Shown here piece by piece: positions 52,479 to 61,286 of a DNA stretch of 64,000 bases. The notes under the pieces were generated by a model. That model saw nothing but the letters and a program-made list of their open reading frames with translations. It searched no databases and had not been told where the DNA came from. The position numbers and the translations under genes are program-made. Numbering within the stretch: the first letter of the stretch is position 1; each line of letters begins with the position of its first letter. The stretch covers positions 22,402 to 86,401 of the forward strand of contig JAFQAR010000002.1 of the NCBI GenBank assembly GCA_017399905.1, in the 5' to 3' direction. Source of the DNA: Bacteroidales bacterium (lineage in GTDB: Bacteria; Bacteroidota; Bacteroidia; Bacteroidales; UBA932).

Positions 52479-53636
52479 ATGACTTTTGAAGAAAGATACG
52501 AGTGGCTCAAGGCACAGCACGAGTCCCTCATTACAAGAAAGAACGAGCCTGTCGAAGGCAACGGCGTCTACGAACGCTACGCAAACCCGATACTTACAGG
52601 AGACCATGCGCCTCTTTTCTGGCGTTACGACCTCAACAAGGAGACGAACCCTTATCTGATGGAACGTTTCGGTATCCATGCTGCGTTCAACTCGGGTGCA
52701 ATCAAATGGAATGGAAAGTATGTGCTCGTGGTGCGGGTGGAGGGTGCTGACCGCAAGTCTTTCTTTGCTGTGGCGGAAAGCCCTAACGGAATCGACAACT
52801 TCCGTTTCTGGGACCGTCCGATCACCATGCCGGAATACGGAGAGCCTGCGACGAATGTCTACGACATGCGCCTTACGGCTCACGAGGACGGCTGGATCTA
52901 CGGCATCTTCTGCGTCGAGCGCAAGGACCCTGCTGCGGCTCCGGGAGACCTCTCTTCCGCTGTTGCTGCGGCCGGAGTGGCGAGGACGAAGAACCTTGTG
53001 GACTGGGAGCGTCTTCCGGATATGGAATCGTCGTCACAGCAGCGTAATGTCGTGCTTCATCCTGAGTTCGTTGACGGAAAATATGCCCTCTACACACGTC
53101 CGCAGGACGGTTTCATCGACGCAGGAAACGGCGGCGGCATCGGCTGGGCTCTTGTCGACAGCATGGAAAAGGTGGTTATAACTGAAGAGAAGATCATCAA
53201 CCACCGCCACTACCATACCATCAAGGAGACAAAGAACGGCGAGGGTCCGCATCCGATAAAGACGGACCGCGGATGGCTCCACCTTGCCCATGGCGTGCGT
53301 GGCTGCGCATCGGGCCTCCGTTATGTCCTCTATATGTACATGACTTCGCTTGAGGACCCTTCGAAGGTCATAGCTGAGCCTGCCGGATTCTTCATGGTGC
53401 CGGAGGGAGGCGAGTACATCGGTGACGTCATGAACGTGCTGTTCACGAATGGATGGATCGCCGATGAGGACGGAAAGGTGTTCATTTATTATGCTTCAAG
53501 CGACACTCGCATGCATGTGGCAACATCTACCGTGGACCGTCTTGTAGATTACTGCATGAACACTGAGCCGGATGCCTTCACGACCGGAGAGACCGTAAAG
53601 AGACTCAACAGACTCATAGACCGCAACCTCCTCTGA
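52479..53636 (+). CDS. GH130 4-O-beta-D-mannosyl-D-glucose phosphorylase
   Basis: A 385-residue cytoplasmic protein without signal peptide. It matches the GH130_1 type in length and N-terminus (RYANPILTGDHAPLFWRYDL), with FGIHAAFNSGAIKWNGKYVL, PATNVYDMRLTAHEDGWIYG and GGGIGWALVD as further blocks. It would phosphorolyse mannosyl-glucose, made from mannobiose by the epimerase, to mannose-1-phosphate and glucose. The start at 52479 is taken because it follows the GH26 stop by 10 bases; an earlier in-frame ATG at 52446 lies within GH26. It ends the first plus-strand block; repeats and a new promoter follow. Confidence 0.93.
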   Translation: MTFEERYEWLKAQHESLITRKNEPVEGNGVYERYANPILTGDHAPLFWRYDLNKETNPYLMERFGIHAAFNSGAIKWNGKYVLVVRVEGADRKSFFAVAESPNGIDNFRFWDRPITMPEYGEPATNVYDMRLTAHEDGWIYGIFCVERKDPAAAPGDLSSAVAAAGVARTKNLVDWERLPDMESSSQQRNVVLHPEFVDGKYALYTRPQDGFIDAGNGGGIGWALVDSMEKVVITEEKIINHRHYHTIKETKNGEGPHPIKTDRGWLHLAHGVRGCASGLRYVLYMYMTSLEDPSKVIAEPAGFFMVPEGGEYIGDVMNVLFTNGWIADEDGKVFIYYASSDTRMHVATSTVDRLVDYCMNTEPDAFTTGETVKRLNRLIDRNLL

Positions 53637-53730
53637 TGACATTCCGGTTTCACCATATGTCATTCCGAGTCTCCCTCAATGTCATTCCGAGTCTCCCTCA
53701 ATGTCATTCCGAGCTTGACGAGGAATCCAT
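53637..53730. repeat. TGTCATTCCGAG-family repeat array
   Basis: Units TGTCATTCCGAGTCTCCCTC plus AA start at 53658 and 53680 (22-base period); a third, TGTCATTCCGAGCTTGACGA then GGAATCCAT, starts at 53702, and a degenerate unit lies at 53637-53657. The family also occurs inside clpB (27036-27150). It begins directly after the GH130 stop codon. Confidence 0.9.
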
Positions 53731-53746
53731 AAAATTATTATCTTTG
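53714..53746 (+). promoter_or_regulatory. promoter of the GPH symporter gene
   Basis: TATCTTTG (53739-53746) with CTTG (53714-53717) 21 bases upstream. The CTTG belongs to the last unit of the repeat array, so the repeat supplies part of this promoter. Confidence 0.55.
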
Positions 53747-53773
53747 CAAGGATAATCACATAACCACTTCAAA

Positions 53774-55213
53774 ATGACCAATGCAAATACAACCGCGGCT
53801 GCTCCAAAGGCACCGCTCAGCCAGAAGATCGGATATGGCTTCGGAGACATGTCGTCTTCTATGTTCTGGAAGATCTTCACGGCTTACCTTCCGTTCTTCT
53901 ATTCGACAATCTTCGGTCTCAGCCTTGTGGATGCCACATTCCTGATGCTCGTGACACGTATCTGGGATGCTGTATCCGACCCTATGATGGGTATCATCGC
54001 AGACCGTACCCAGACAAAATGGGGAAAATACAGACCTTATCTGCTCTGGATATCCATTCCGTTTGCAGTCGTAGGTGTCCTTCTGTTCACAACACCGGAT
54101 CTTTCTTACGAGGGCAAGCGTATCTGGGCATATGTAACATATATCCTCATGATGACAGTCTATACCGCCATCAATGTGCCTTACGGCGCAATGCTCGGCG
54201 TGATGACCGCAGACTCTGACGAAAAGACGGTTTTCTCTTCTTTCAGAATGTTCTTCGCATATGCGGGAAGCTTCATCGTTCTTGCAGGCTGGGAGCCTCT
54301 CTGCAAGATGTTCAACAGGATTCAGGGCATCGAAGGTTCTGTGAACGATCCGTCTTCATGGCAGTATGCAATGATAGCAGTAGCCGTATGCTGCTTCTTA
54401 CTTTTCCTCCTCTGCTTCAGAATGACAAAGGAGACAGTGAAGAGCATGCCTAAGGAGACATCCGTGGGATCTGACCTCAAGACCCTTTTCAGGAATGCTC
54501 CATGGTGGATCCTTCTCGGAGGTGTCCTCTTCTTCAACCTCTTCAACTCCGCTCGTTATACGGCAGGTCCGTTCTTCTTTGCAAGCGTGATCGGTGACGG
54601 AGCCCAGCTCAAGATATTCTCGTTCGAGTTCCTCTTCTATGCAGGAATCTTCTTCGCCGTAGGTGAGGTTGCGAACATGGCAGGTGTGGCTATGTGCCCT
54701 TGGATTACAAGAAAGATCGGAAAGAAGAGTACATTCATGTATTCGCTCATCCTTCTCATCGGTCTGAGCTGCCTCTTCTTCTTCATCCCTCTTACATCAG
54801 GCGGATATTGGCTCATGATGCTCATGCAGGTAGTGATCTCGATCATCACAGGTATCGTTTCTCCTCTCGTGTGGAGTATGTATGCCGACATTTCGGACTA
54901 TGCCGAGCTTAAGTTCAACACAGCTTCGACAGGCCTGATCTTCTCATCTTCATCGATGGCTCAGAAGTTCGGAGGTGCTATCGGAGGTTCTGCGGTTACA
55001 GCGATCCTTGCTGCTGTCGGATACAGCACTGAGGCTGGTGCGATCCAGACCGAATATGCGCTCACATGGGTGAAGGCTCTTATGAGCTTCGTCCCTGCAG
55101 CCGTGGCTGCCCTTTCTCTCATCTTCATTTCAATCTATCCTCTCACAACCAGGAGGATGAAGGAAATCCAGAGTGAGCTTGAGGTACGCCGTGGACCTCA
55201 GGTTGCTGAGTAA
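53774..55213 (+). CDS. GPH-family sugar:cation symporter
   Basis: A 479-residue inner-membrane transporter of the glycoside-pentoside-hexuronide:cation (MelB/LacS-like) family, with 12 predicted helices. Typical parts are SQKIGYGFGDMSSSMFWKIF near the start, RIWDAVSDPMMGIIADRTQT with the cation-site Asp, and SPLVWSMYADISDYAEL in the second half. Similar proteins import mannobiose or cellobiose in mannan loci, so it probably brings those disaccharides to the cytoplasmic epimerase and phosphorylases. It has its own promoter after the repeat array and a strong terminator after it. Confidence 0.92.
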   Translation: MTNANTTAAAPKAPLSQKIGYGFGDMSSSMFWKIFTAYLPFFYSTIFGLSLVDATFLMLVTRIWDAVSDPMMGIIADRTQTKWGKYRPYLLWISIPFAVVGVLLFTTPDLSYEGKRIWAYVTYILMMTVYTAINVPYGAMLGVMTADSDEKTVFSSFRMFFAYAGSFIVLAGWEPLCKMFNRIQGIEGSVNDPSSWQYAMIAVAVCCFLLFLLCFRMTKETVKSMPKETSVGSDLKTLFRNAPWWILLGGVLFFNLFNSARYTAGPFFFASVIGDGAQLKIFSFEFLFYAGIFFAVGEVANMAGVAMCPWITRKIGKKSTFMYSLILLIGLSCLFFFIPLTSGGYWLMMLMQVVISIITGIVSPLVWSMYADISDYAELKFNTASTGLIFSSSSMAQKFGGAIGGSAVTAILAAVGYSTEAGAIQTEYALTWVKALMSFVPAAVAALSLIFISIYPLTTRRMKEIQSELEVRRGPQVAE

Positions 55214-55226
55214 TAATTCATTATAG

Positions 55227-55268
55227 AATATGCGTGCTTTCTTCTGACGGCACGCATATTTTGTATTT
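55227..55268 (+). terminator. terminator after the GPH symporter
   Basis: An 11-bp perfect stem AATATGCGTGC/GCACGCATATT with a 12-base loop, followed by TTGTATTTG, 14 bases after the stop codon. Confidence 0.85.
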
Positions 55269-55301
55269 GTTTGATATATAATCATTTATAATCTACTCGT
55301 C

Positions 55302-56276
55302 GTGAGAAAACCTTTCTTTGTGGCGGTGACTGCCGTCATGCTGGCGGCAAGCTGCTGTCAGGTCCCTCAGGTGGAGCGTCTTCATGTTGAGGGTACGGCC
55401 CTGATGAATGAATCGGGTGATACGGTTGAACTTAAGGGCATGAGCTTCGGATGGAATGTGCTCTGGCCTCGTTTCTATAACGCCGGTGCCGTAAGGCATG
55501 TTGTCGAGGACTGGGATGCGGAACTTGTGCGTGCGGCCATCGGAGTCGAGATCGACAATGAGGAATGTCAGGCACAGTGCTACCTCAAGGATCCTGATTT
55601 CGGCAAGAAATGTGCCTGCACGATCGTGGATGCGGCTGTCGAAAACGGTGTGTATGTGCTTGTGGACTGGCATGCGCATGGACTTCATACGGATGCGGCT
55701 GTGGAGTTCTTCACATATATGGCAGACAAGTACAAGGGCGTTCCTAATGTGATCTACGAGATATGGAACGAGCCTTCGTACAAGGATCATGTGAATCAGA
55801 TAGATTATACATGGGCCGAGATAAAGGAATATTCCGAGACGGTCATAGCTGCCATAAGGGCCATTGAGAAGGATGCGGTAATCGTTGTAGGCACACCTCG
55901 CTGGTCGCAGAACGTCGATGATGCCGCGGATGATCCTATCGTAGGATATGACAATATCATGTATACCCTTCATTTCTATGCCGGTACACACAAGGAGTGG
56001 CTGCGTGCGAAAGGCGACTACGCCATGTCCAAGGGTCTTGCCCTTTTTGTGACCGAGTGCGGCGGAATGAATGCCGACGGTCAGGGACCGGTCGATGTGG
56101 AGTCGACGGAAGCGTGGATCGAGTGGATGGACGACAATGACATCAGTTATGCCTTCTGGTCGATTTCCGACAAGAAGGAGACATGCTCGATGCTTTATCC
56201 TTCTGCGGTTTCTGAAGGTCCGTGGGCTGATACCGACCTCAGCCCGTGGGGAGCATTTGTAAAGGATAATCTCTAA
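55302..56276 (+). CDS. GH5 endoglucanase (GH5_2-type), lipoprotein
   Basis: A 324-residue lipoprotein with a GTG start at 55302; it gives the signal peptide and lipobox LAASC (Cys18). It is a compact cellulase of GH5_2 type: LMNESGDTVELKGMSFGWNV, YVLVDWHAHG, acid/base Glu157 (YEIWNEPSY), HFYAGTHKEWLR and nucleophile Glu252 (FVTECGG). It would cut cellulose-like or glucomannan chains to give cello-oligomers for the GH94 phosphorylase encoded two genes downstream. The alpha-galactosidase gene follows after 19 bases. Confidence 0.88.
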   Translation: MRKPFFVAVTAVMLAASCCQVPQVERLHVEGTALMNESGDTVELKGMSFGWNVLWPRFYNAGAVRHVVEDWDAELVRAAIGVEIDNEECQAQCYLKDPDFGKKCACTIVDAAVENGVYVLVDWHAHGLHTDAAVEFFTYMADKYKGVPNVIYEIWNEPSYKDHVNQIDYTWAEIKEYSETVIAAIRAIEKDAVIVVGTPRWSQNVDDAADDPIVGYDNIMYTLHFYAGTHKEWLRAKGDYAMSKGLALFVTECGGMNADGQGPVDVESTEAWIEWMDDNDISYAFWSISDKKETCSMLYPSAVSEGPWADTDLSPWGAFVKDNL

Positions 56277-56295
56277 GACAGATAACAGGAAATAT

Positions 56296-58491
56296 ATGAA
56301 AAGATCGATTACCTTGATCATTACCCTGCTGGCAGCGGCATCATCTGCTTTTGCACAGGTGAGGGTTTCGACACCGAACGTCGAGATGGTGCTTAAGGCC
56401 GAAAAGGGCGGAGATCTGCAGATCCGGTATTTCGGCGGACGTCTTTCCGATGCCGATGTGGAAAACATCGGAGCAGCCGGCGCTTCACATCACAGCGCAT
56501 ACCGTGCATACGGTCTCTCAGGTGCTTCCGAGGCATCCTTGGGAGTGACACATGCGGACGGAAACATGTCCACGTCGTTGAAGGTGGAATCCGTCGACAG
56601 GACAGAAGAGGCTTCTGCCGAAGTCGTGCGCATAAGAATGAAGGACACGGTATATCCTTTCTATGTCACTGTCTGTTACAGGGCTTATAAGGACGTGGAC
56701 ATGATAGAGACCTGGACGGAAATCGAAAATCAGGGAAAGAAGCCTGTCACATTGACCAGGTTCGATTCGGGAAGTCTTCCTATCCGTGTCGGCGACGTAT
56801 GGATGAGCCATCTTCACGGAACCTGGGCAGCGGAAGGACGTCTTGTTCAGGAGCCTCTCGAAAGGGGAATGATGGTGATAAAGAACAAGGACGGTTCCCG
56901 TAATTCACATACCGACCATTCGGAGGTCATGTTTTCGCTTGACGGAAAGCCTCAGGAGAATGTGGGACGTGTGATAGGTGCCGCCTTATGCTACAGCGGC
57001 AACTATGAGTTGAGGATAGATACCCGTGACACCGATTATCATGAATTCTATGCTGGAATAAATCCGGACAATTCGGCATACATACTTGAGCCGAAGGAGA
57101 TATTCAGGACACCGGAGCTTGCCCTCACATACTCTGACGAAGGATTGAGCGGTGCCAGCCGCAATTTCCACAGATGGGGCAGGAAGTATAAGCTTGCCCA
57201 TGGTGACAGGGTCCGCAAGATATTGCTCAACAGCTGGGAGGGCGTGTACTTCAACATCAACGAGCCGGGTATGGACCAGATGATGGCTGACATTGCGTCA
57301 ATGGGTGGCGAACTCTTCGTCATGGATGACGGCTGGTTCGGAGTGAAGTATCCGCGTCTGACCGACAACTGCGCCCTCGGTGACTGGGTTGTGGACAGGA
57401 ACAAGCTTCCTAACGGCATAGGATGGCTGGTGGAGCAGGCCCACAAGCATGGCATCAGGTTCGGCATATGGATCGAGCCGGAGATGACCAATACTACAAG
57501 CGAGTTGTTTGAAAAGCATCCTGACTGGGTCATCAAGGCTCCGGAGAGGGATCTTGTCACAGGACGCGGAGGCACTCAGCTTGTACTTGACCTTGCCAAT
57601 CCTGAAGTGCAGGACTTCCTGTTCAGTGTTGTGGATGACCTGATGACGGAGAATCCGGAAATCGACTACATAAAGTGGGATGCCAACATGCCTATATCAA
57701 ACCATGGCTCGCAGTATCTTTCCAAGGACAGGCAGAGTCATCTTTATATAGAATACCATCGCGGATTTGCCAAGGTCTGTGACAGGATACGTGCCAAGTA
57801 TCCGGACCTTACCATCCAGGCCTGCGCATCGGGCGGAGGACGTGCAAACTGGGGAGTCCTCCCATGGTTCGATGAGTTCTGGGTGAGCGACAACACCGAT
57901 GCCCTCCAGCGCGTCTACATGCAGTGGGGAACTTCCTATTTCTTCCCTGCCATTGCAATGGCATCCCATATCAGCGCCACTCCTAACCATACGGTATTCC
58001 GCACGACTTCGCTGAAATACCGTATCGACGTCGCCATGAGCGGCCGCCTCGGCATGGAGATCCAGCCGAAGAACATGACGGATGAGGAGAAGGCCCTCTG
58101 CCGGAACGCCATCGCCGAATACAAGGATATCCGCCACGTGGTGCAGTTCGGTGACATATACCGTCTTGTATCTCCGTACGACGGACATAACATGGCTTCA
58201 TTGATGTATGTGGAGCCGGACAAATCAGAGGCGGTGTTCTATTGGTGGAAGACCGAGACATTCTATGACGATCATCTCCCGCGCGTGAAGATGGCAGGTC
58301 TCGATCCTTCGAAGAGATATACGGTCCATGAACTGAACAGGATAGACAATGTCCCTCTCCCATACGAAGGAAAGTCGTTCAGCGGCAGCTTCCTCATGGA
58401 GAACGGACTTGAAATACCTGTGAAGCATATAGTGGATTATCATAAACAGGATGACTGGAGCAGCCGTGTACTTTACCTGACAACTGAATAA
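56296..58491 (+). CDS. GH36 alpha-galactosidase
   Basis: A 731-residue enzyme with a cleavable signal (ASSAFAQ). After an N-terminal beta-supersandwich the TIM-barrel holds nucleophile Asp462 (IKWDANMP) and acid/base Asp532 ([11 protein letters not shown]), 70 residues apart as in characterised GH36 enzymes. [20 protein letters not shown] and [18 protein letters not shown] are further GH36 segments. It strips alpha-1,6-galactose from galactomannan or galactoglucomannan oligomers, likely in the periplasm. It is 2 bases before the GH94 gene. Confidence 0.94.
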   Translation: MKRSITLIITLLAAASSAFAQVRVSTPNVEMVLKAEKGGDLQIRYFGGRLSDADVENIGAAGASHHSAYRAYGLSGASEASLGVTHADGNMSTSLKVESVDRTEEASAEVVRIRMKDTVYPFYVTVCYRAYKDVDMIETWTEIENQGKKPVTLTRFDSGSLPIRVGDVWMSHLHGTWAAEGRLVQEPLERGMMVIKNKDGSRNSHTDHSEVMFSLDGKPQENVGRVIGAALCYSGNYELRIDTRDTDYHEFYAGINPDNSAYILEPKEIFRTPELALTYSDEGLSGASRNFHRWGRKYKLAHGDRVRKILLNSWEGVYFNINEPGMDQMMADIASMGGELFVMDDGWFGVKYPRLTDNCALGDWVVDRNKLPNGIGWLVEQAHKHGIRFGIWIEPEMTNTTSELFEKHPDWVIKAPERDLVTGRGGTQLVLDLANPEVQDFLFSVVDDLMTENPEIDYIKWDANMPISNHGSQYLSKDRQSHLYIEYHRGFAKVCDRIRAKYPDLTIQACASGGGRANWGVLPWFDEFWVSDNTDALQRVYMQWGTSYFFPAIAMASHISATPNHTVFRTTSLKYRIDVAMSGRLGMEIQPKNMTDEEKALCRNAIAEYKDIRHVVQFGDIYRLVSPYDGHNMASLMYVEPDKSEAVFYWWKTETFYDDHLPRVKMAGLDPSKRYTVHELNRIDNVPLPYEGKSFSGSFLMENGLEIPVKHIVDYHKQDDWSSRVLYLTTE

Positions 58492-58493
58492 TT

Positions 58494-60965
58494 ATGAAAA
58501 AGACATTCGGACATTTCGATGACATCAACCGTGAGTATGTCATCACAGACCCAAAGACTCCGTGGCCATGGATCAACTATCTCGGAAACGAAGATTTCTT
58601 CTCTTTGATTTCCAATACGGCCGGAGGCTATTCCTTCTATAAGGACGCAAAATTCCGCAGGATCACCCGTTACCGCTACAACAATGTCCCTATGGACAAC
58701 GGCGGAAGGTACTTCTACATAAACGACAACGGTACCGTATGGTCGCCGGGATGGAAGCCTTGCAAGACTCCGCTCGATTTCTACGAGTGCCGCCACGGAA
58801 TGAGCTATACACGCATTACGGGTGCCAAGGATGGCATAGAGGCGAGCGTGCTTTTCTTCGTTCCTCTCGGAGTGTGGGGCGAGGTCCAGAAGATGACGCT
58901 TCGCAATACATCTGCGGAAACCAGGAAGTTCAAGCTCTATTCCTTTGCGGAGTGGTGTCTGTGGAATGCCGCTACTGATATGGAGAACTTCCAGCGCAAC
59001 TTCTCTACCGGTGAGGTTGAGGTGGACGGATCCGTTATCTACCACAAGACCGAATACAAGGAACGCCGCAACCACTATGCATTCTACAGCGTGAATTCCC
59101 CTATAGACGGTTTCGATACCGACAGGGAGACTTTCGTAGGCCTGTACAATGAGTTCCGTGACCCTCAGAACGTGCTTGCCGGTGTGGCTTCGAACAGTGT
59201 GGCGCACGGATGGAGCCCGATAGCATCCCACTTCATCGAAGTCGAACTTGCTCCGGGAGAAAGCAGGGACTATGTCTTCCTTCTCGGTTATGTGGAAAAC
59301 GCACAGGATGAGAAGTTCGTGTCGGAGCCGGAACCAGGCCTCCTGCACAGCGGAAGCTCTCCGGTAATCAACAAGGCCAAGGCCAAGGATCTGATCGCTT
59401 CGCTTGATACATCGGCCAAGGTGGATGCCGCATTCTCGGAACTCAAGGCGTACTGGGACGGTCTGCTGGACATCTATTCTGTAAAGAGTCCTGAAGAGAA
59501 GCTCGACAGGATGGTCAACATATGGAACCAGTACCAGTGCATGGTGACATTCAACATGTCCCGTTCGGCTTCCTTCTTCGAGAGCGGAATCGGCCGTGGA
59601 ATGGGCTTCCGTGATTCGAACCAGGACCTCGTGGGCTTCGTCCATCAGATACCTGAGCGCGCACGTCAGCGCATCATCGACATCGCTTCGACCCAGTTCC
59701 CTGACGGAGGATGCTACCACCAGTATCAGCCTCTCACGAAACGTGGAAACAACGACATCGGCGGCGGATTCAACGATGACCCTATGTGGCTCATCTTTGG
59801 AACTGTAGCATATATAAAGGAGACGGGAGACTTCGGCATCCTTGACGAGCCTGTTCCGTTCGACAACGAGCCGGGATCGGAGGTTTCGCTCATGGAGCAT
59901 CTGCGTATTTCGTTTGACCATGTGGTGAACAACCTCGGACCTCATATGCTTCCGCTTATCGGACGCGCCGACTGGAACGACTGTCTGAACCTGAACTGCT
60001 TCTCATGGGATCCTAACGAGTCTTTCCAGACCACTGAGAACAAGACGGAAGGTTCTAAGGCGGAGTCCCTGATGATCGCAGGACTTTTTGTGGTCTGCGG
60101 ACGTGACTATGTCGAGCTCTGCCTTCAGACAGGCCTGTCGCAGGAGGCTTCTCGCGCACAGAAGTTCATCGACGACATGGTCGAGGCTGTGAAGAAGCAG
60201 GGCTGGGACGGAGAATGGTATCTCCGCGCATATGATTATTTCGGCCGCAAGGTCGGTTCGCATGAGAACAAGGAAGGCCAGATCTTCATCGAGTCTCAGG
60301 GCTGGTGCACCATGGCCGGAATCGGTCTTGAAGAGGGAATGGTGCAGAAGGCGCTTGATTCAGTCAAGGAGCGCCTCGACTGCGAGCATGGAATCGTGCT
60401 GAACAACCCTGCATTCACAGAATACCTTGTAGAGTACGGTGAGATTTCGTCATACCCTGCAGGATATAAGGAGAACGCCGGCATATTCTGCCACAACAAC
60501 CCTTGGGTCATCATCGGCGAGACCGTTCTCGGACGCGGTGACTATGCGTGGGACTATTTCCGCAAGATCTGCCCTTCATATACGGAAGAGAACAGCGCCC
60601 TGCACAAGGTCGAGCCGTACGTATATTCACAGATGATCGCCGGTAAGGATGCCGCGCGTCCGGGTGAGGCCAAGAACAGCTGGCTGACCGGAACTGCTGC
60701 CTGGAACTGGTATGCTATCACCCAGTTCATCCTCGGCATCAAGCCTGCATACGGCGGTCTGGAGATCGATCCGTGCATCTGCTCCGAGTGGAAGGAATAC
60801 ACAGTGAAGCGCCGTTTCCGCGGTTCCGAGTACGAGATCACTGTCCAGAATCCTTCAGGAGTCTGCAAGGGCGTCGCTTCAATGACAGTCGACGGCCAGC
60901 CTGTCGACGGCCGTGTAGTTCCTCACACTCCGGGATCCCACAAGGTTGTGGTTGTCCTCGGATAG
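58494..60965 (+). CDS. GH94 cellobiose phosphorylase
   Basis: An 823-residue cytoplasmic enzyme that splits cellobiose with phosphate to glucose-1-phosphate and glucose. The N-terminus [20 protein letters not shown] is the family start, with [20 protein letters not shown] and [20 protein letters not shown] in the (alpha/alpha)6 barrel. The DWND motif at 493-496 contains the catalytic acid. The C-terminus [20 protein letters not shown] is also conserved. Length agrees with cellobiose phosphorylases rather than with cellodextrin or chitobiose forms. It is the last gene of the locus and would handle glucan-derived disaccharides, as GH130 does for mannan-derived ones. Confidence 0.93.
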   Translation: MKKTFGHFDDINREYVITDPKTPWPWINYLGNEDFFSLISNTAGGYSFYKDAKFRRITRYRYNNVPMDNGGRYFYINDNGTVWSPGWKPCKTPLDFYECRHGMSYTRITGAKDGIEASVLFFVPLGVWGEVQKMTLRNTSAETRKFKLYSFAEWCLWNAATDMENFQRNFSTGEVEVDGSVIYHKTEYKERRNHYAFYSVNSPIDGFDTDRETFVGLYNEFRDPQNVLAGVASNSVAHGWSPIASHFIEVELAPGESRDYVFLLGYVENAQDEKFVSEPEPGLLHSGSSPVINKAKAKDLIASLDTSAKVDAAFSELKAYWDGLLDIYSVKSPEEKLDRMVNIWNQYQCMVTFNMSRSASFFESGIGRGMGFRDSNQDLVGFVHQIPERARQRIIDIASTQFPDGGCYHQYQPLTKRGNNDIGGGFNDDPMWLIFGTVAYIKETGDFGILDEPVPFDNEPGSEVSLMEHLRISFDHVVNNLGPHMLPLIGRADWNDCLNLNCFSWDPNESFQTTENKTEGSKAESLMIAGLFVVCGRDYVELCLQTGLSQEASRAQKFIDDMVEAVKKQGWDGEWYLRAYDYFGRKVGSHENKEGQIFIESQGWCTMAGIGLEEGMVQKALDSVKERLDCEHGIVLNNPAFTEYLVEYGEISSYPAGYKENAGIFCHNNPWVIIGETVLGRGDYAWDYFRKICPSYTEENSALHKVEPYVYSQMIAGKDAARPGEAKNSWLTGTAAWNWYAITQFILGIKPAYGGLEIDPCICSEWKEYTVKRRFRGSEYEITVQNPSGVCKGVASMTVDGQPVDGRVVPHTPGSHKVVVVLG

Positions 60966-60996
60966 GGTCTCGTCTCACTCCGGTCGCTCGAAATGA
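60966..60996. repeat. TGTCATTCCGAG-family repeat relic
   Basis: Read on the minus strand, TCATTTCGAGCGACCGGAGT then GAGACGAGACC resembles the unit in clpB (TCATTCCGAGCGAGACCGGA then GGTCGAGACGAGG). It starts right after the GH94 stop codon. Confidence 0.6.
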
Positions 60997-61046
60997 TATA
61001 TGTACCTCCGGTCATTCTCTATGAATGAACGGAGGTAATTTTCTGT

Positions 61047-61152
61047 GAATCACTTAACACGTTGATATATAGCTGTTTATATATTCATCGTTGCGCATAT
61101 TTGCGCAACGATGAATGTGTAAAATATTGAGTAGTAGATATTTAGGTGATTC
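61047..61152. repeat. element A, copy 3
   Basis: A 106-bp element with termini GAATCACTTAA and TTTAGGTGATTC (inverted repeats) and a 15-bp core hairpin ATTCATCGTTGCGCA/TGCGCAACGATGAAT with loop TATT (61083-61116). Its core matches the palindrome at 6973-7018 and its flanks match the element at 27615-27724. It lies between convergent genes. Confidence 0.8.
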
Positions 61153-61168
61153 AGTGGCGATAAATAAT

Positions 61169-61272
61169 GTCATCAGCCTCTGTTTTCGGACAATCCCTCC
61201 CATCGCAAGCGATGGGCCCCTCCCTCTGCGGCCAGAGGGGTAGCACGGTCCGAAAAAACAGAGGCTGATGAC
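61169..61272. repeat. element B, copy 2 (complete, with terminal inverted repeats)
   Basis: The left end GTCATCAGCCTCTGTTTTCG plus GAC is the reverse complement, with a 2-base gap, of the right end GTCCGAAAAAACAGAGGCTG plus ATGAC. Inside are the two hairpins CCATCGC-AA-GCGATGG and CCCTCTG-CGGC-CAGAGGG. No room for a gene. The 321-base gap 60966-61286 is thus filled by three repeats and holds no coding sequence. Confidence 0.9.
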
Positions 61273-61286
61273 TCTTGACTTTATTC

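Noticed and set aside
53637-53730. Short regular repeats that might suggest a CRISPR array
   Set aside because: The 22-base units are directly contiguous with no spacers, there are no cas genes in the window, and the same unit occurs inside clpB.
58473-59945. A 490-codon open frame on the minus strand opposite the GH94 gene
   Set aside because: It lies entirely over a well-recognised gene, has no signal, motif or promoter of its own, and arises from the codon bias of the sense gene. Several similar long antisense frames (for example 55293-56468 and 50099-51214) are rejected for the same reason.
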